Below are positions 27,309 to 36,971 of a DNA stretch of 64,000 nucleotides, piece after piece; within the stretch, counting starts at the first letter, position 1; each line of letters starts with the position of its first letter. The notes below the pieces were generated by a model. That model saw only the letters and a program-made list of their open reading frames with translations. It had not been told where the DNA came from and made no database searches. Source of the DNA: Verrucomicrobiales bacterium (GTDB taxonomy: Bacteria; Verrucomicrobiota; Verrucomicrobiia; Methylacidiphilales; JAAUTS01); assembly GCA_031256975.1 (NCBI GenBank), contig JAIRPN010000016.1, forward strand, positions 186,001 through 250,000, in the 5' to 3' direction. The translations under genes were made by a program, and so were the position numbers.

Positions 27309-28607
27309 TCAATTCCAGTTGGCCGTGGCGTTTCCCGCTGCGGCATGCAGGCTGCCACGGCGGCTATTGAACAACATGATGCCCTTCAACACCGCCACCG
27401 CGCGGTCCAATTGCGGATCGCGCACATCAGCCAGTTTTTGCTGCTCATCGGCACTGAGCAGATACCAGTTCTGTTTGCGCAGAATCGCCTGTTCCTGGTC
27501 GGGAGTCAGCGGCATTTCAATATTCGGCGGAATACCAACCTTGTTGATCGGATTGTGGCTCGGCGTGTAGTAACGCGCGGTGGTAAGGCGCAGGGCCACC
27601 GGCGGATTGATGTTCATGTCCAGCGGCTGCACGGTCTGCACCGACCCCTTGCCGTAGGAAGTCTCGCCGATCAGGATCGCGCGTTTCAAGTCCTTCAACG
27701 AACCGGCCACGATTTCCGCGCCGCTGGCGCTGTGGCGGTTGATCAGCACGATCAATGGCAAATCGAGATAATGTTCGCGCCCCTTGGATTTGTAGGAAGC
27801 GATTCGATTTGAGCCAACACGTCCTTCCGTGGTGACAATGCTGGTTCCTTCCGGCGTGAATCGGCCCGCCACCTGCACCGCCACTTCCAGCAAACCGCCG
27901 GGATTGTTGCGCAAATCCAGCACCAGCGCCTTCATGCCCTGCGCCAGCAAGGCTTTCATCGCCTGGTTGAATTCATCCAGGGTTTTGTCGCCAAACTGGG
28001 TGATGCGCAGATAGCCGATCTTGTCGCCGCCCGCCTCGTCCGGCGTCAGCATGCGGGTGCCGCGGATGGTCGGCACGCTGATGATTTCGCGGGTCAGCAC
28101 CACTTCCTTGGTTTCGTTGGTGGAGGGGCGGAACAGCACCAGCGTGATCGGCTCCCCGGTCTTGCCGCGCAACAAACGAATCGCCGCGCCAAGGGACAAA
28201 CCCTTGGTCGACTGGCCGTTGATCTTCACGATCCAGTCGCCCGGCATCACACCGGCGCGGAACGCCGGGCCGCCTTCAATCGGCATGTTGATGATTAGCG
28301 TCCGGTTCTGCACGCCGATGTAAATGCCCAGCCCGCCGAATTCGCCTTCCGTGTCGTTGCGCATTTCCTCGTAGCGTTGCGGGTCGAGGAATTCGCAATA
28401 GGGATCAAGTGAGGAAACCATGCCTTCCAATGCGGAATAGGTCAGCTTGTCGTAATTCACCTCGTTGGGATCGACATATTCCTGGCGGATTTTTTCCAGC
28501 ACCGTCGCCACCATCAGCGAACTGCGGTAACGCGCGTCCTGGTCGTCATCGACCGCGGCCCGGCACACGCTAACAGCGAGAAAAAAGGCTAATGCGAAAC
28601 GGAACAT
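27309..28607 (-). CDS. C-terminal processing protease (S41 family) with signal peptide
   Basis: 432 residues. A signal peptide (about 1-18, cleaved after CRA) sends it to the periplasm. A PDZ domain spans about 90-165 (GGLGIYIG, AGVMPGDWIVKINGQ) and the S41 catalytic domain follows, with catalytic Ser295 in HSASGAEI and Lys320 in ETSYGKGSVQ. CtpA-type enzymes trim exported proteins and cell-wall hydrolases. Just upstream of tsaD; the ATG-proximal region contains a CGCTAAC copy in the signal-peptide codons. Confidence 0.93.
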   Translation of the reverse strand: MFRFALAFFLAVSVCRAAVDDDQDARYRSSLMVATVLEKIRQEYVDPNEVNYDKLTYSALEGMVSSLDPYCEFLDPQRYEEMRNDTEGEFGGLGIYIGVQNRTLIINMPIEGGPAFRAGVMPGDWIVKINGQSTKGLSLGAAIRLLRGKTGEPITLVLFRPSTNETKEVVLTREIISVPTIRGTRMLTPDEAGGDKIGYLRITQFGDKTLDEFNQAMKALLAQGMKALVLDLRNNPGGLLEVAVQVAGRFTPEGTSIVTTEGRVGSNRIASYKSKGREHYLDLPLIVLINRHSASGAEIVAGSLKDLKRAILIGETSYGKGSVQTVQPLDMNINPPVALRLTTARYYTPSHNPINKVGIPPNIEMPLTPDQEQAILRKQNWYLLSADEQQKLADVRDPQLDRAVAVLKGIMLFNSRRGSLHAAAGNATANWN

Positions 28608-28660
28608 GGTGAAGCAAAATTAGCCAAGCCCGGCGCTAATCGCGAGGAAAAACGCCACGC

Positions 28661-29818
28661 TTATTCCGCCTCGACGAGGATTTCTTCCAGTTCGTCCGGC
28701 GTCAGTTGCACCGGGTTCGGCTTCATGCTGCTGGCCTGCTGCGCCTTGGCAATCAGATCGGCATGATCGTTGGCGGCAATGCCGTAGGACGACAGTTTTG
28801 GAATCTTCAATTCCTTCACCAACGCCCGCACCCAATTCACGCCGTCCTTGGCGGTGGCAAATTTGTTGCCGGTAAACCAGCAGGCGATCTCGCGGTAACG
28901 TTCCAATGCCGGATGTTCCGGGCTGCGCGATTGCAAAGCCTTGATATTCGCCATCATCACCGGCGCTAACAGCGAGGCGCATACCCCGCCATGCGGCGCA
29001 TTGGGGAAACCGCCACCGATCGGCGCCGCAAAACCATGCACCGCGCCAAGCCCCGCCTGTGACAAAGCAATCCCGCTCCACCAACTGGCCAGACTCAACT
29101 CGGTCCTCGCCTCCAGATTCCGTCCGTCGGCAAACGCCAGTGGCAAAGCTTGTGCCGCGCGCGGTAACCCCACGGCACACAAGGCGTCGGTAAACGGGTT
29201 GGCCCGGTTGCATACATAGGCTTCGAGCAATTGCGTCAGGGCATCCATGCCGGTGGTCGCGGTAATCAGCGGCGGCAAATCCAAGGTCAGTTCGGGATCA
29301 ATCACCGCTGCCCGCGCGAACAACTGCGGGCTGCGCAGGCTCACCTTGACCTTGTGTTCCGGCACGCCCAGCACGGCATTTCTGGTTGCCTCGGCGCCGG
29401 TCCCGGCGGTGGTCGGAATCGCCAGCCAGGGTTTGGCCGGATTCACCAAGGGCCGCCCCTTGCCAACCACCTCGAGGTAATCCAGCGCCGGCCCGTGATT
29501 CGGAATCAACCCGGCAATCGCCTTGGCAGCGTCAATCACCGCTCCGCCGCCGACGCCAACCACAAAATCCACCTTGAATTCCCGCGCCTGCCGCACCGCT
29601 TCCTCAATCACCGCCACGGTCGGCTCACCCTTGATCTGCGCGCGGCAAATCTGGAAACCGGCGCCCGACAATTGCCGCGCCAGCCATTCGTTTCGTTGCG
29701 GATTATGCCCGTTAACCAGCATCGCGCACTGGCCCCAGCCGGACACCAGTTTGGGAATTTCCTGCCGCCGGCCGGAACCGAAAATAAACTGCGTGGGGAG
29801 GTAGGTGTCGAAGTTCAT
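28661..29818 (-). CDS. Iron-containing alcohol dehydrogenase
   Basis: 385 residues, a group III metal alcohol dehydrogenase. GGGAVIDAAKAIAG (NAD binding) lies near residue 98, TTAGTGAEATRNAV follows, and the metal-binding region HGFAAPIGGGFPNAPHG has two of the histidine ligands. The substrate is unclear; members reduce or oxidise small alcohols, diols or lactaldehyde. The latter would fit the rhamnose kinase downstream in the window, but the genes are not adjacent. Confidence 0.9.
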   Translation of the reverse strand: MNFDTYLPTQFIFGSGRRQEIPKLVSGWGQCAMLVNGHNPQRNEWLARQLSGAGFQICRAQIKGEPTVAVIEEAVRQAREFKVDFVVGVGGGAVIDAAKAIAGLIPNHGPALDYLEVVGKGRPLVNPAKPWLAIPTTAGTGAEATRNAVLGVPEHKVKVSLRSPQLFARAAVIDPELTLDLPPLITATTGMDALTQLLEAYVCNRANPFTDALCAVGLPRAAQALPLAFADGRNLEARTELSLASWWSGIALSQAGLGAVHGFAAPIGGGFPNAPHGGVCASLLAPVMMANIKALQSRSPEHPALERYREIACWFTGNKFATAKDGVNWVRALVKELKIPKLSSYGIAANDHADLIAKAQQASSMKPNPVQLTPDELEEILVEAE

Positions 29819-29827
29819 GCTTCAATT

Positions 29828-30133
29828 CTAGCAATTGGCGTCGTCCGGAAAAATATTATGGTATTTCACGCTGTTGCGCGGGATGGCCATTAACGGCTCC
29901 ACCGCATCGCGCCAGGCCAGATAGTGAGTAGTCTGCTTGTGCGCCGCAGGGGCCTCCGCGTTGCGGTAGACCTCCACCAGCACAAATCTGGTCGGATTAT
30001 CCTCCTGCTGGCTAACATCAAAACGCACGATGCCCGGTTCCTTAATACTTTCGCGGGCATTGGCCAAAGTGGCTTGCTTGAACGCTTCGATACCTTCCGG
30101 TTTGACCTGTACAAAAACGTGAACGACCAGCAT
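29828..30133 (-). CDS. Antibiotic biosynthesis monooxygenase (ABM/LsrG-like) protein
   Basis: 101 residues from the ATG at 30133. A dimeric ferredoxin-like fold protein with [30 protein letters not shown] and [19 protein letters not shown], typical of the YgiN/LsrG family. These act as small oxygenases or isomerases; the substrate here is unknown. It ends 10 bp before the dehydrogenase start side, same strand, likely one transcript. Confidence 0.82.
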   Translation of the reverse strand: MLVVHVFVQVKPEGIEAFKQATLANARESIKEPGIVRFDVSQQEDNPTRFVLVEVYRNAEAPAAHKQTTHYLAWRDAVEPLMAIPRNSVKYHNIFPDDANC

Positions 30134-30191
30134 GGGAATAGTGTAAAACAGCCCGCCCAAAAGTCACGCGGCAACTCTTGCCGTTAGCGGC

Positions 30192-31328
30192 TCAGATTTT
30201 GTCGAGCATGCGTTGCACGACCTTTTTCGCGTCGAGATATTCCTCGGCGATTTTGCGCGCGGCACGGCGGTGCTTGGCCTCGTCGGTCAGGATAATCTCC
30301 AGCGCCAGCGCCGCGGAATCGACATCGCTAAACGCCAGCAATCCTTCACCCGCAGGCAAAATCTGGCTCCAACCGGTTTCCTGCAACACCACCGGGCAAC
30401 CCAATGCCAGGTAACAGGAACTACGATCACTGAACCAACCGCAGCGGGAACGGATATAACCGTTCTTCGCCGGGCTAAATTCGCCCTTGCTATTAGCGAC
30501 AAATTGCCGGTAACTCTGCCACGATTCACTGATCTCCGCAGCCATCGACAGATGCCAGCCCTTGTCGCTGTAACGCTTGTAGTCCTCGTGCTCCGTCGGC
30601 AAATCACCGGCAATTTCCAGCTTGGCGCTGGTGTGTTGTGGCAGGTCAATCAGGCGTTCAAACTCGATGGCCTTGTTGTCGTACCATTCGCCTTGGTATT
30701 CAACGGAACCGTAGGCATACCAATGCGTCACGGTGGTAAAATACGGGCTCTTGGAAGCTCCCTGGAACGGCCAGTATTCCAGATTCACCGGCCATTGTGT
30801 CGGCAACCACTCACGATTCAGCTTCGGTGCGCGGCACTGCGGGGAATTGATCAGGGGGCCAACGGTGAAAAACACATCATGGTTATCCAGCCCCATGTCC
30901 ACGTTGTAAATTTCCTGCCAGATTTGCGTGAAGGCCGGATCGAGGTCGGCGTAAATACGACATTTCACCCGTCCCAGAATTTCCTGGTCGCGAAACAACC
31001 CGGAGAGATTAAGAAAGAGATCGGCATTAGCGGCAAAATCCAACAATTTGTCGCGGTCCGGCGATTGTCCGTCGACCAGCAAGGTCTGGCGATCGGCAAA
31101 GCCGAACTCATTTGTCATCTTACGCCAATGCGCGAGATTGGCGGATTGTGCAAAACTTGCGGGATTGCCGTTAGCGTCCTTGAGTTTTTCTGCCTTGAGA
31201 TTTTCGACAATCCAAACATCCCAGCCACAGGCCCGGAAACCAAGCGCCCAGTTGAGAAAAGCCCACGTGTTGCCCGCCGAATGAACGGGATAATTCGCGA
31301 TGCCGACGCCAATGATGATTTTGGGCAT
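30192..31328 (-). CDS. Probable GT-B glycosyltransferase (CgeB/Glyco_trans_1_2-like C-terminus)
   Basis: 378 residues from the ATG at 31328 (MPKIIIGVGIANYP). The N-half has the Rossmann-like start and a Trp-rich segment; the C-half (RCGWFSDRSSCYLALGCPVVLQETGW, then a helical end) resembles the C-terminal domain of family 1/CgeB-like glycosyltransferases. Donor and acceptor are unknown. It is separated from trxA by 34 bp that hold an inverted pair of the dispersed motif. Confidence 0.65.
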   Translation of the reverse strand: MPKIIIGVGIANYPVHSAGNTWAFLNWALGFRACGWDVWIVENLKAEKLKDANGNPASFAQSANLAHWRKMTNEFGFADRQTLLVDGQSPDRDKLLDFAANADLFLNLSGLFRDQEILGRVKCRIYADLDPAFTQIWQEIYNVDMGLDNHDVFFTVGPLINSPQCRAPKLNREWLPTQWPVNLEYWPFQGASKSPYFTTVTHWYAYGSVEYQGEWYDNKAIEFERLIDLPQHTSAKLEIAGDLPTEHEDYKRYSDKGWHLSMAAEISESWQSYRQFVANSKGEFSPAKNGYIRSRCGWFSDRSSCYLALGCPVVLQETGWSQILPAGEGLLAFSDVDSAALALEIILTDEAKHRRAARKIAEEYLDAKKVVQRMLDKI

Positions 31329-31337
31329 AAAAAGCGC

Positions 31338-31362
31338 CGCTAACGGCAAGGCGTTGTTAGCG
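31338..31362. terminator. Intergenic inverted pair of the dispersed motif next to the trxA stop
   Basis: CGCTAAC (31338-31344) and GTTAGCG (31356-31362) form a 7-bp stem with an 11-base loop, filling the gap between the trxA stop codon (31363) and the glycosyltransferase start (31328). No clear T-run follows on the minus strand, so termination strength is uncertain. It repeats the arrangement seen after lysC. Confidence 0.5.
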
Positions 31363-31692
31363 TCAGGAACTCAGGCCGAGCTTTTGCTCAAGATTGGCCT
31401 TGGAGGTCATGCCGACGATCTGGTCCTTGATCTTGCCGTCCTGGAAAATCAACAGGGTCGGAATCGCACGGACATTGTATTGCGCGGCGATTTCCTGGTT
31501 CTTGTCCACGTCGACCTTGCCAATGGTGACCTTGCCGACGTTGGCGTCGGCAATCTGGTCCAGCAACGGCGCGATCATCTTGCAAGGTCCGCACCACTCC
31601 GCCCAGAAATCGACCAGAATCGTGCCCTTAGCTTGCAAAACTTTTGCCGAAAAATTCGCTGCATCCAATGTAAGTACGTTTTCGCTCGCCAT
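31363..31692 (-). CDS. trxA: Thioredoxin
   Basis: 109 residues. A cytoplasmic disulfide reductase with active site WCGPC at 33-37, the buried Asp (VDFWAEW) and cis-Pro (IPTLLIF). Length and motifs match canonical thioredoxin 1. Upstream lies a strong terminator of the Pro-rich gene, so trxA should have its own promoter in 31693-31764. Confidence 0.97.
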   Translation of the reverse strand: MASENVLTLDAANFSAKVLQAKGTILVDFWAEWCGPCKMIAPLLDQIADANVGKVTIGKVDVDKNQEIAAQYNVRAIPTLLIFQDGKIKDQIVGMTSKANLEQKLGLSS

Positions 31693-31764
31693 AGACTTTT
31701 AATAATGAACTTTGGATTTCAAATTGCAAGTTCACGCACAACTTTTTTTCATCCGTTCAGGAAC

Positions 31765-31801
31765 AAAAAAAGACGCCAGCGACAAGCCTGCCGTTGGCGT
31801 C
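31765..31801 (-). terminator. Intrinsic terminator of the Pro-rich protein gene
   Basis: On the minus strand GACGCCA (31801-31795) pairs with TGGCGTC (31778-31772), and the hairpin is followed at once by seven T residues (31771-31765). It lies 20 bp after the stop codon of the Pro-rich gene and upstream of trxA. Confidence 0.85.
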
Positions 31802-31821
31802 CTGTTGAAAGCGACGGTCGA

Positions 31822-32970
31822 TCAAATGATGTCGAGCAAGCCCAGCACGTTGACTGCCAAGCTGATGATCGCCACCACCGCGGCGGCAATGGCCAGGCCG
31901 TTGCCACCGGAACTGGTTTCCTGCACCGGAACCGGGGCCTTGATCGGCGCGACACTCGGGGCCGGGGTCGGAGCGGGCGTGGGAGTCACCGGCTTGACCT
32001 GTCCGGCAGGCGCCTGCGGAGCGGGTTTCGCTCCAACAGCGGGAGCCGGCCCCTTGGCCAATGAAGCGGGCGTGGGCACGGCCGGCTTGGCGGGAGGCGG
32101 CGTCAGCACGCTGGTCTTGGATTTGGCCTCGGGCGGTTTCGGTAAACCAGCGGCAGGAGCAGCGGGTGCCGCCGGCATGACCGTTTTCGGTGGCACCATG
32201 GCAGGAGCTCCGGGAGGCTTCGGCAAACCAGCGGCGGGAGCCGGAGGAGTCGGCGGTTTCGGTAAATTTGCAGCCGGAGCGGCAGGGGCACCGGGAGGCT
32301 TCGGCAAACCGGCGACAGAAGCCGGAGCAGCGGGTGCGGCAATCGGCGGTGCCGGGGGTTTCGGCAAGCCAGCGGCGGGAGCCGGAGGCGGAACCACCGG
32401 GGACGGGGCACCGGAAGCCACAATCGGAGCCACGGGCTTCGATGGCACAATGCCGGGAATAGCGGGAACCGGAGGTTTTGGTACCGCGGGCGAAGGAATC
32501 GATGCGGTTGGCGCCGGAGCTTTCGGCAGAACACCGGGAACGGAAACTGTCGGGGCGGGAGCCGCCGGAATTTTCGGGGCAACCCCGGGAACCGCCACGG
32601 TGGCGGTCGGCGTCGGAGACTTGGGCACTGCGGGAGGCGGTGTCAGGGACTGCGCGGGCACGCCCAGCGGGCGGGTCACGTTCAAAGCGGCACGGTTGCC
32701 CGCCGGGGAGCCGGGAGGCACCACTCCGGGAATCGCGCTGGCTGCCTGCGTTGCCGGTTTCGGCGGCAGGGAAATTCGCATGGTTTCTTTTTTCAGCTTG
32801 GCCGGGCCCGCAGCAGCGCCGGGGAGGCTGATATTCACCGTTTTGTTCGGTACCGCCACCCCACTCGGCATTGCAGGACGCTGGACACTACCGGGAGCCG
32901 GCGGCGGCACGGGCAGCTTGGCACCGGCAGGTAAATTGGGATTCGGAGGAGGAGGAGGAGTTAACGCCAT
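31822..32970 (-). CDS. Proline-rich, tail-anchored protein of unknown function
   Basis: 382 residues, mostly Pro/Ala/Val. An N-terminal part has the only complex stretch (KKETMRISLPPKP, about 65-77); the middle is built of variants of AAGLPKPP followed by a short spacer; a single hydrophobic helix (about 357-378) ends the protein, giving a tail-anchored topology with the Pro-rich arm presumably in the cytoplasm. A RISLPPKP-like segment is, as I recall, seen in other verrucomicrobial proteins. The opposite strand is also open (31712-32986) but yields only Gly/Ala-rich low complexity. Confidence 0.6.
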   Translation of the reverse strand: MALTPPPPPNPNLPAGAKLPVPPPAPGSVQRPAMPSGVAVPNKTVNISLPGAAAGPAKLKKETMRISLPPKPATQAASAIPGVVPPGSPAGNRAALNVTRPLGVPAQSLTPPPAVPKSPTPTATVAVPGVAPKIPAAPAPTVSVPGVLPKAPAPTASIPSPAVPKPPVPAIPGIVPSKPVAPIVASGAPSPVVPPPAPAAGLPKPPAPPIAAPAAPASVAGLPKPPGAPAAPAANLPKPPTPPAPAAGLPKPPGAPAMVPPKTVMPAAPAAPAAGLPKPPEAKSKTSVLTPPPAKPAVPTPASLAKGPAPAVGAKPAPQAPAGQVKPVTPTPAPTPAPSVAPIKAPVPVQETSSGGNGLAIAAAVVAIISLAVNVLGLLDII

Positions 32971-33062
32971 AATAGGTTACAAATAAAACGAATCACCGCC
33001 TAAGCGTCAATGCAATTTTTACGCAAAACGACAAAAAATTCCCTTTTTGCGCCAAATCGGCT

Positions 33063-33386
33063 TCAAGCACCCGCTTTTTGCAAACTGTACAGCCACCAAC
33101 GCGACTTGGCCTTGGCACTGGCCTTGCCGAAACTGCGCTGGAAGTAAATGGTCAATTGATCGCCATTGGCGGCGTTAATGCGGAAAAAATGTTTGCGCAC
33201 ATAACGTTCGCCGCTGCCGTGCCTGCAATCGCCATAATCCTTCCATTTTTCCAGCACGGCGCCAACGGCGAACTCCTGTTTGCGCCAGCGGAATTTTTCC
33301 GGCAGGCCGGGCTCGCCAAACGACATTCCCGCCGCGTCAAAATCCCCGACCGGATAAATCGGCTCGCTGACAAAATTTTCCGCCAT
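33063..33386 (-). CDS. Small protein resembling DUF6504
   Basis: 107 residues. A core with FRWRKQEFAVGAVLEKWKDYG followed by a C-terminal FRINAANGDQLTIYF and RWWLYSL matches the general pattern of short DUF6504-type proteins (F-W-R ... vL--W ... y--W-L). No function is known for that family. No membrane segment. Flanked by the Pro-rich gene and the Bcr-type transporter, same strand, spacing about 90 and 30 bp. Confidence 0.5.
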   Translation of the reverse strand: MAENFVSEPIYPVGDFDAAGMSFGEPGLPEKFRWRKQEFAVGAVLEKWKDYGDCRHGSGERYVRKHFFRINAANGDQLTIYFQRSFGKASAKAKSRWWLYSLQKAGA

Positions 33387-33419
33387 GTCCGATGCTAACC
33401 ATCGGCACCCCGCAATGCA

Positions 33420-34595
33420 TTATTTATATTTCGGTGTCAACAACAGGATCGACCGCGCCAGCAACGCGTAACACAAAATCTGCAACGCCATCGGCAGCGT
33501 CGTTCCGTCATGCCACAATCCCACCAGCGCCCCGCCCGCCGCCCCCAGCACGAACTGGCAAATTCCCAGCATCGCCGACGCGCTGCCCGCCACCGCAGCA
33601 AAGGGCTGCATGGTCATCGCCGTCGCGTTCGGGAAAATGAAACCCAGCGTCGCCAGGCACAAAAACAGCAACGCGAAAAACACCGGCAACCCGCCCGCCG
33701 CCGACCACGCGCAACCGACCAGCAGCACCGCCGCTGACACGTTCACCCACAACGCCTTGCGCAACAGCCATTCCGCCGGGAAACGCCGCAGCAACCGGTT
33801 GTTCAACTGGCTGCCCACATACAGTCCGATCGCATTCGTCGCGAACAAAAAACCGAAATGCCTGGCCGGCACGCCAAACAATTCCATGAAAATAAACGGC
33901 GAATCCGCAATATACGTAAACAACATCCCCGCCGCGCACCCCAGCGCCAGCGCCGGTCCCAAAAAACGGCGGTTCGTCACGATCCGCCCGTAGCCGCCAA
34001 ACACCTCCGCGACATGCCCGCGCATCCGCCGTTCCGGCGACAAAGTCTCCGGCACGCCCCACGCCACCAGCGCGCTGCAAAAGAAACCAAAACCCGCGAT
34101 CACCCAGAAAATCTCCCGCCAGCCGCCATGCGCCAATAACAAACTTCCCAAGAACGGCGTTATGATCGGCGCGATCCCGCCAATCACCATCATCATCGAA
34201 TAAAACCGCGCCGCCTCCCGTTCCTCAAACAAATCCCGCACCACCGCGCGCGACACCACCACGCCCGCCGAGCCGCCCAGTCCCATAAAAAAACGCGCCG
34301 CGATCAGCGCTTCCACCGATCTCACCCGGGCGCACAACAACGCCATGACGCTAAACAGCAAACATCCCGCTAATAACGGCCGCCGCCGTCCCACATGATC
34401 GCTCAAGGTTCCCCACCACAACTGTCCCGCCGCCAAGCCGAGCAAAAACACCGCCAGCGTCAGTTGCACCGCGCCGAGCGAAGTTCCCAATTCCGCCGCA
34501 ATTCCGGGAAAGGACGGCAAATACATGTCGATCGCAAACGGCCCGAACGCCGACATGCAACCCATGATGCCAACCAACCCCCGCGTCCGCCTCAC
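33420..34595 (-). CDS. Bcr/CflA-type MFS drug transporter
   Basis: 391 residues, twelve predicted membrane helices. [11 protein letters not shown] near the N-terminus, [19 protein letters not shown] (MFS motif A) and [23 protein letters not shown] are typical of the Bcr/CflA group, which exports drugs or sulfonamide/bicyclomycin-like compounds by proton antiport. It overlaps the purT stop by 4 bp. Its true substrate cannot be read here. Confidence 0.9.
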   Translation of the reverse strand: MRRTRGLVGIMGCMSAFGPFAIDMYLPSFPGIAAELGTSLGAVQLTLAVFLLGLAAGQLWWGTLSDHVGRRRPLLAGCLLFSVMALLCARVRSVEALIAARFFMGLGGSAGVVVSRAVVRDLFEEREAARFYSMMMVIGGIAPIITPFLGSLLLAHGGWREIFWVIAGFGFFCSALVAWGVPETLSPERRMRGHVAEVFGGYGRIVTNRRFLGPALALGCAAGMLFTYIADSPFIFMELFGVPARHFGFLFATNAIGLYVGSQLNNRLLRRFPAEWLLRKALWVNVSAAVLLVGCAWSAAGGLPVFFALLFLCLATLGFIFPNATAMTMQPFAAVAGSASAMLGICQFVLGAAGGALVGLWHDGTTLPMALQILCYALLARSILLLTPKYK

Positions 34596-35773
34596 AACCG
34601 GACTTCCAATTTCTCCGCCGCCCGGCGCGCCTTGCCCCGCGCCTCATCAACAGTCCCGCCATTAGCGAGCAACACCGCCATGCGCCGGTGGCCGTTCACC
34701 TCCGGTTTGCCGAATAGGCGAATCTGCACACCCGGTTCCGACAGCACGTTTTCCAAGTTGGCAAACTCCACCTGCCTGCTGTTTCCCCCGACCACCACCG
34801 CCTTCGATGCCGAGGGTCCCAAGAAACGTACTTCCGGAATCGGCAGCCCCAAAATCGCCCGCGCGTGCAACGCGAATTCCGACAAATCCTGCGACACCAT
34901 GGTCACCATGCCGGTGTCGTGCGGACGCGGCGACACTTCGCTAAAGATCACCTCGTCGCCGCGCACGAAAAATTCCACGCCGAAAATTCCATAGCCACCC
35001 AGTGCACCGGTGATCTTCCCCGCGATTTCCTGCGCTAACGACCAAGCCTTTTCGCTCATCGGTTGTGGCTGCCACGACTCGCGATAATCGCCGCTCTCCT
35101 GGTAATGCCCGATCGGCTGCAAAAAAGTCGTGCCGCCCGCATGCCGCACCGTCAGCAACGTGATTTCATAATCAAACCGCACGAACGCCTCAACAATCAC
35201 CTTGCCCGCTCCCGCGCGGCCGCCTTCCTGGGCGAACTGCCACGCCTGGTCCTTGTCATTAGCGTCACGCACCACGCTTTGTCCGTGTCCCGAGGAACTC
35301 ATGATCGGCTTCACCACGCAGGGCAGGCCGATCTTCGCCACCGCCTGCTCAAACTCCTCGCGGTTGGCGGCAAATTCATAACGCGAAGTTGGCACCTTCA
35401 ATTCCTCCGCCGCCAAACGCCGGATTCCCTCACGATTCATGGTCAAAAATGCCGCCCGCGCCGTCGGGATCACCTTGAATCCCTCCTTTTCCAACTCCAT
35501 CAAAGTCGACGTCGCAATCGCCTCCACCTCGGGAATAATGAAATCCGGTTTCTCGCGCAAAATCACCTCGCGCAACCACGCGCCGTCCAGCATCGAACCG
35601 ACCGCCGAGCGATGCGCCACCTGCATGGCCGGGGCGTCGGGGTATTTGTCCAGCGCCACCACTTCCACGCCAAAGCGCTGCAATTCAATCACCACTTCCT
35701 TGCCCAGCTCGCCTGAGCCCAATAACAATGCCTTCTTGCCCGTAGGGCTCTTGGGGGTACCGATACATGTCAT
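34592..35773 (-). CDS. purT: PurT, formate-dependent GAR transformylase
   Basis: 393 residues from the ATG at 35773. An ATP-grasp ligase making formyl-GAR from formate, ATP and GAR in purine synthesis. [27 protein letters not shown] is the N-terminal signature; [15 protein letters not shown] and [28 protein letters not shown] are ATP-grasp and Mg-binding stretches. The frame start at 35809 is rejected because the family N-terminus aligns with the shorter protein. Confidence 0.94.
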   Translation of the reverse strand: MTCIGTPKSPTGKKALLLGSGELGKEVVIELQRFGVEVVALDKYPDAPAMQVAHRSAVGSMLDGAWLREVILREKPDFIIPEVEAIATSTLMELEKEGFKVIPTARAAFLTMNREGIRRLAAEELKVPTSRYEFAANREEFEQAVAKIGLPCVVKPIMSSSGHGQSVVRDANDKDQAWQFAQEGGRAGAGKVIVEAFVRFDYEITLLTVRHAGGTTFLQPIGHYQESGDYRESWQPQPMSEKAWSLAQEIAGKITGALGGYGIFGVEFFVRGDEVIFSEVSPRPHDTGMVTMVSQDLSEFALHARAILGLPIPEVRFLGPSASKAVVVGGNSRQVEFANLENVLSEPGVQIRLFGKPEVNGHRRMAVLLANGGTVDEARGKARRAAEKLEVRL

Positions 35774-35828
35774 AATGGCCGAGTTTAGCCACGGATCGAT
35801 TTGCTTCAAAAGAAAACTAACCGGGATT

Positions 35829-36971
35829 TTATCCCATCGTCAGCGACCAAAATTTTTCCACCGCATTGTCCCAATTGCGCTCGCGCTGGATTTGCTCGGC
35901 ATTGGCGGTTAGCGTCTCGCGGGAAGTCGGGGCTTGCAGCCAATCCTGCACGGCGTTGACCCACTCGGTCAGATTCCCGGCAGGCAATACCTTGCCCAGC
36001 GAACCGCTGATCAGTTCCTTCGGCCCGCCGACATCGGAAACAAAAACCGGCAAACCGCTGGAAACCGCCTCGATGACCACATTGCCAAAGGTGTCCGTGG
36101 TGCTGGGAAACATGAACAAATCCGCCGAGGCATAGGCGGCGCCAAGTTCGTCTCCGTTCATCGGGCCGGTGCAAATCGCCGTCGGTACCAAGGCGCGCAT
36201 TTCCTCGAGGTAAGGGCCTTCGCCGACAATCGCCAGATCAACCGGAGCATTGGCCTTTTTCAATTCCTGATAAATATTGGCCAAAAAGCCGAGTTCCTTT
36301 TCCTTCGACACCCGGCCCACGTACAACAGCACCTGGTGATTAGCGCCGCGTTTGCGCCAGAAATCTTCCTCGCGGCGACGATAATTGAACAACCCGGTAT
36401 CCAATCCGCGCGGCAGGATATGCAGCTTCTCGGCGGCAAAACCCTGTTCCATCCAGCGGCGACGGTAAAACTCGGAGTTCACAAACACCGTGTCGAAACG
36501 GCCGTAGATCAATTTCATCATCTGGGTCGCCAACGACGAAAACACCCGGCTGCCGGTGAGATAACGGATGTACTGCGGAAAGTCCGTGTGATCAATTCCG
36601 ACACTCCGAATGCCCAGCAACTTGGCCGCCACCAACGCCGACAAACCCACCGGCCCCGGCGTGCTGACAATCACCTTGCCAAACTGCCCTTGCCTGAGAA
36701 AACGGTACAGGGAAAGGAACGGCGGCACGGTGACGGTTAGCGACGGGTATTTCGGCAGGGCAAATTTCATCACCGGGCGGAAATTCTTGCGATTATGCGG
36801 CAACGGTTCGCCGTTCTCCGGACGGCAGGTCACCACGGTCAGATCATGCCCCAATTTCCCGGCCGCCGCACCCATCGTGCGCACCGTGCGCGCCACGCCA
36901 TTGAGATCGTCAATGGTATCCGTGAACCACGCGCACTTGGCCGGCCGGTCATTGCTTCGCATACGCGGCAT
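35829..36971 (-). CDS. GT4-family glycosyltransferase
   Basis: 380 residues, GT-B fold. N-terminal domain: [20 protein letters not shown]-terminal domain: [13 protein letters not shown] and [33 protein letters not shown], the nucleotide-sugar site with the conserved E-x7-E pattern. It resembles PimB/MgtA-type enzymes that glycosylate membrane lipids. It overlaps the deacetylase gene by 23 bp and closes a four-gene set. ATG at 36962 is an alternative start. Confidence 0.88.
   Translation of the reverse strand: MPRMRSNDRPAKCAWFTDTIDDLNGVARTVRTMGAAAGKLGHDLTVVTCRPENGEPLPHNRKNFRPVMKFALPKYPSLTVTVPPFLSLYRFLRQGQFGKVIVSTPGPVGLSALVAAKLLGIRSVGIDHTDFPQYIRYLTGSRVFSSLATQMMKLIYGRFDTVFVNSEFYRRRWMEQGFAAEKLHILPRGLDTGLFNYRRREEDFWRKRGANHQVLLYVGRVSKEKELGFLANIYQELKKANAPVDLAIVGEGPYLEEMRALVPTAICTGPMNGDELGAAYASADLFMFPSTTDTFGNVVIEAVSSGLPVFVSDVGGPKELISGSLGKVLPAGNLTEWVNAVQDWLQAPTSRETLTANAEQIQRERNWDNAVEKFWSLTMG

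Noticed and set aside
31712-32986. 424-residue open frame on the plus strand, Gly/Ala-rich
   Set aside because: Mirror image of the Pro-rich gene's repeats. The minus frame has a sensible tail-anchored layout, a non-repetitive RISLPPKP segment and a terminator, the plus frame has none.
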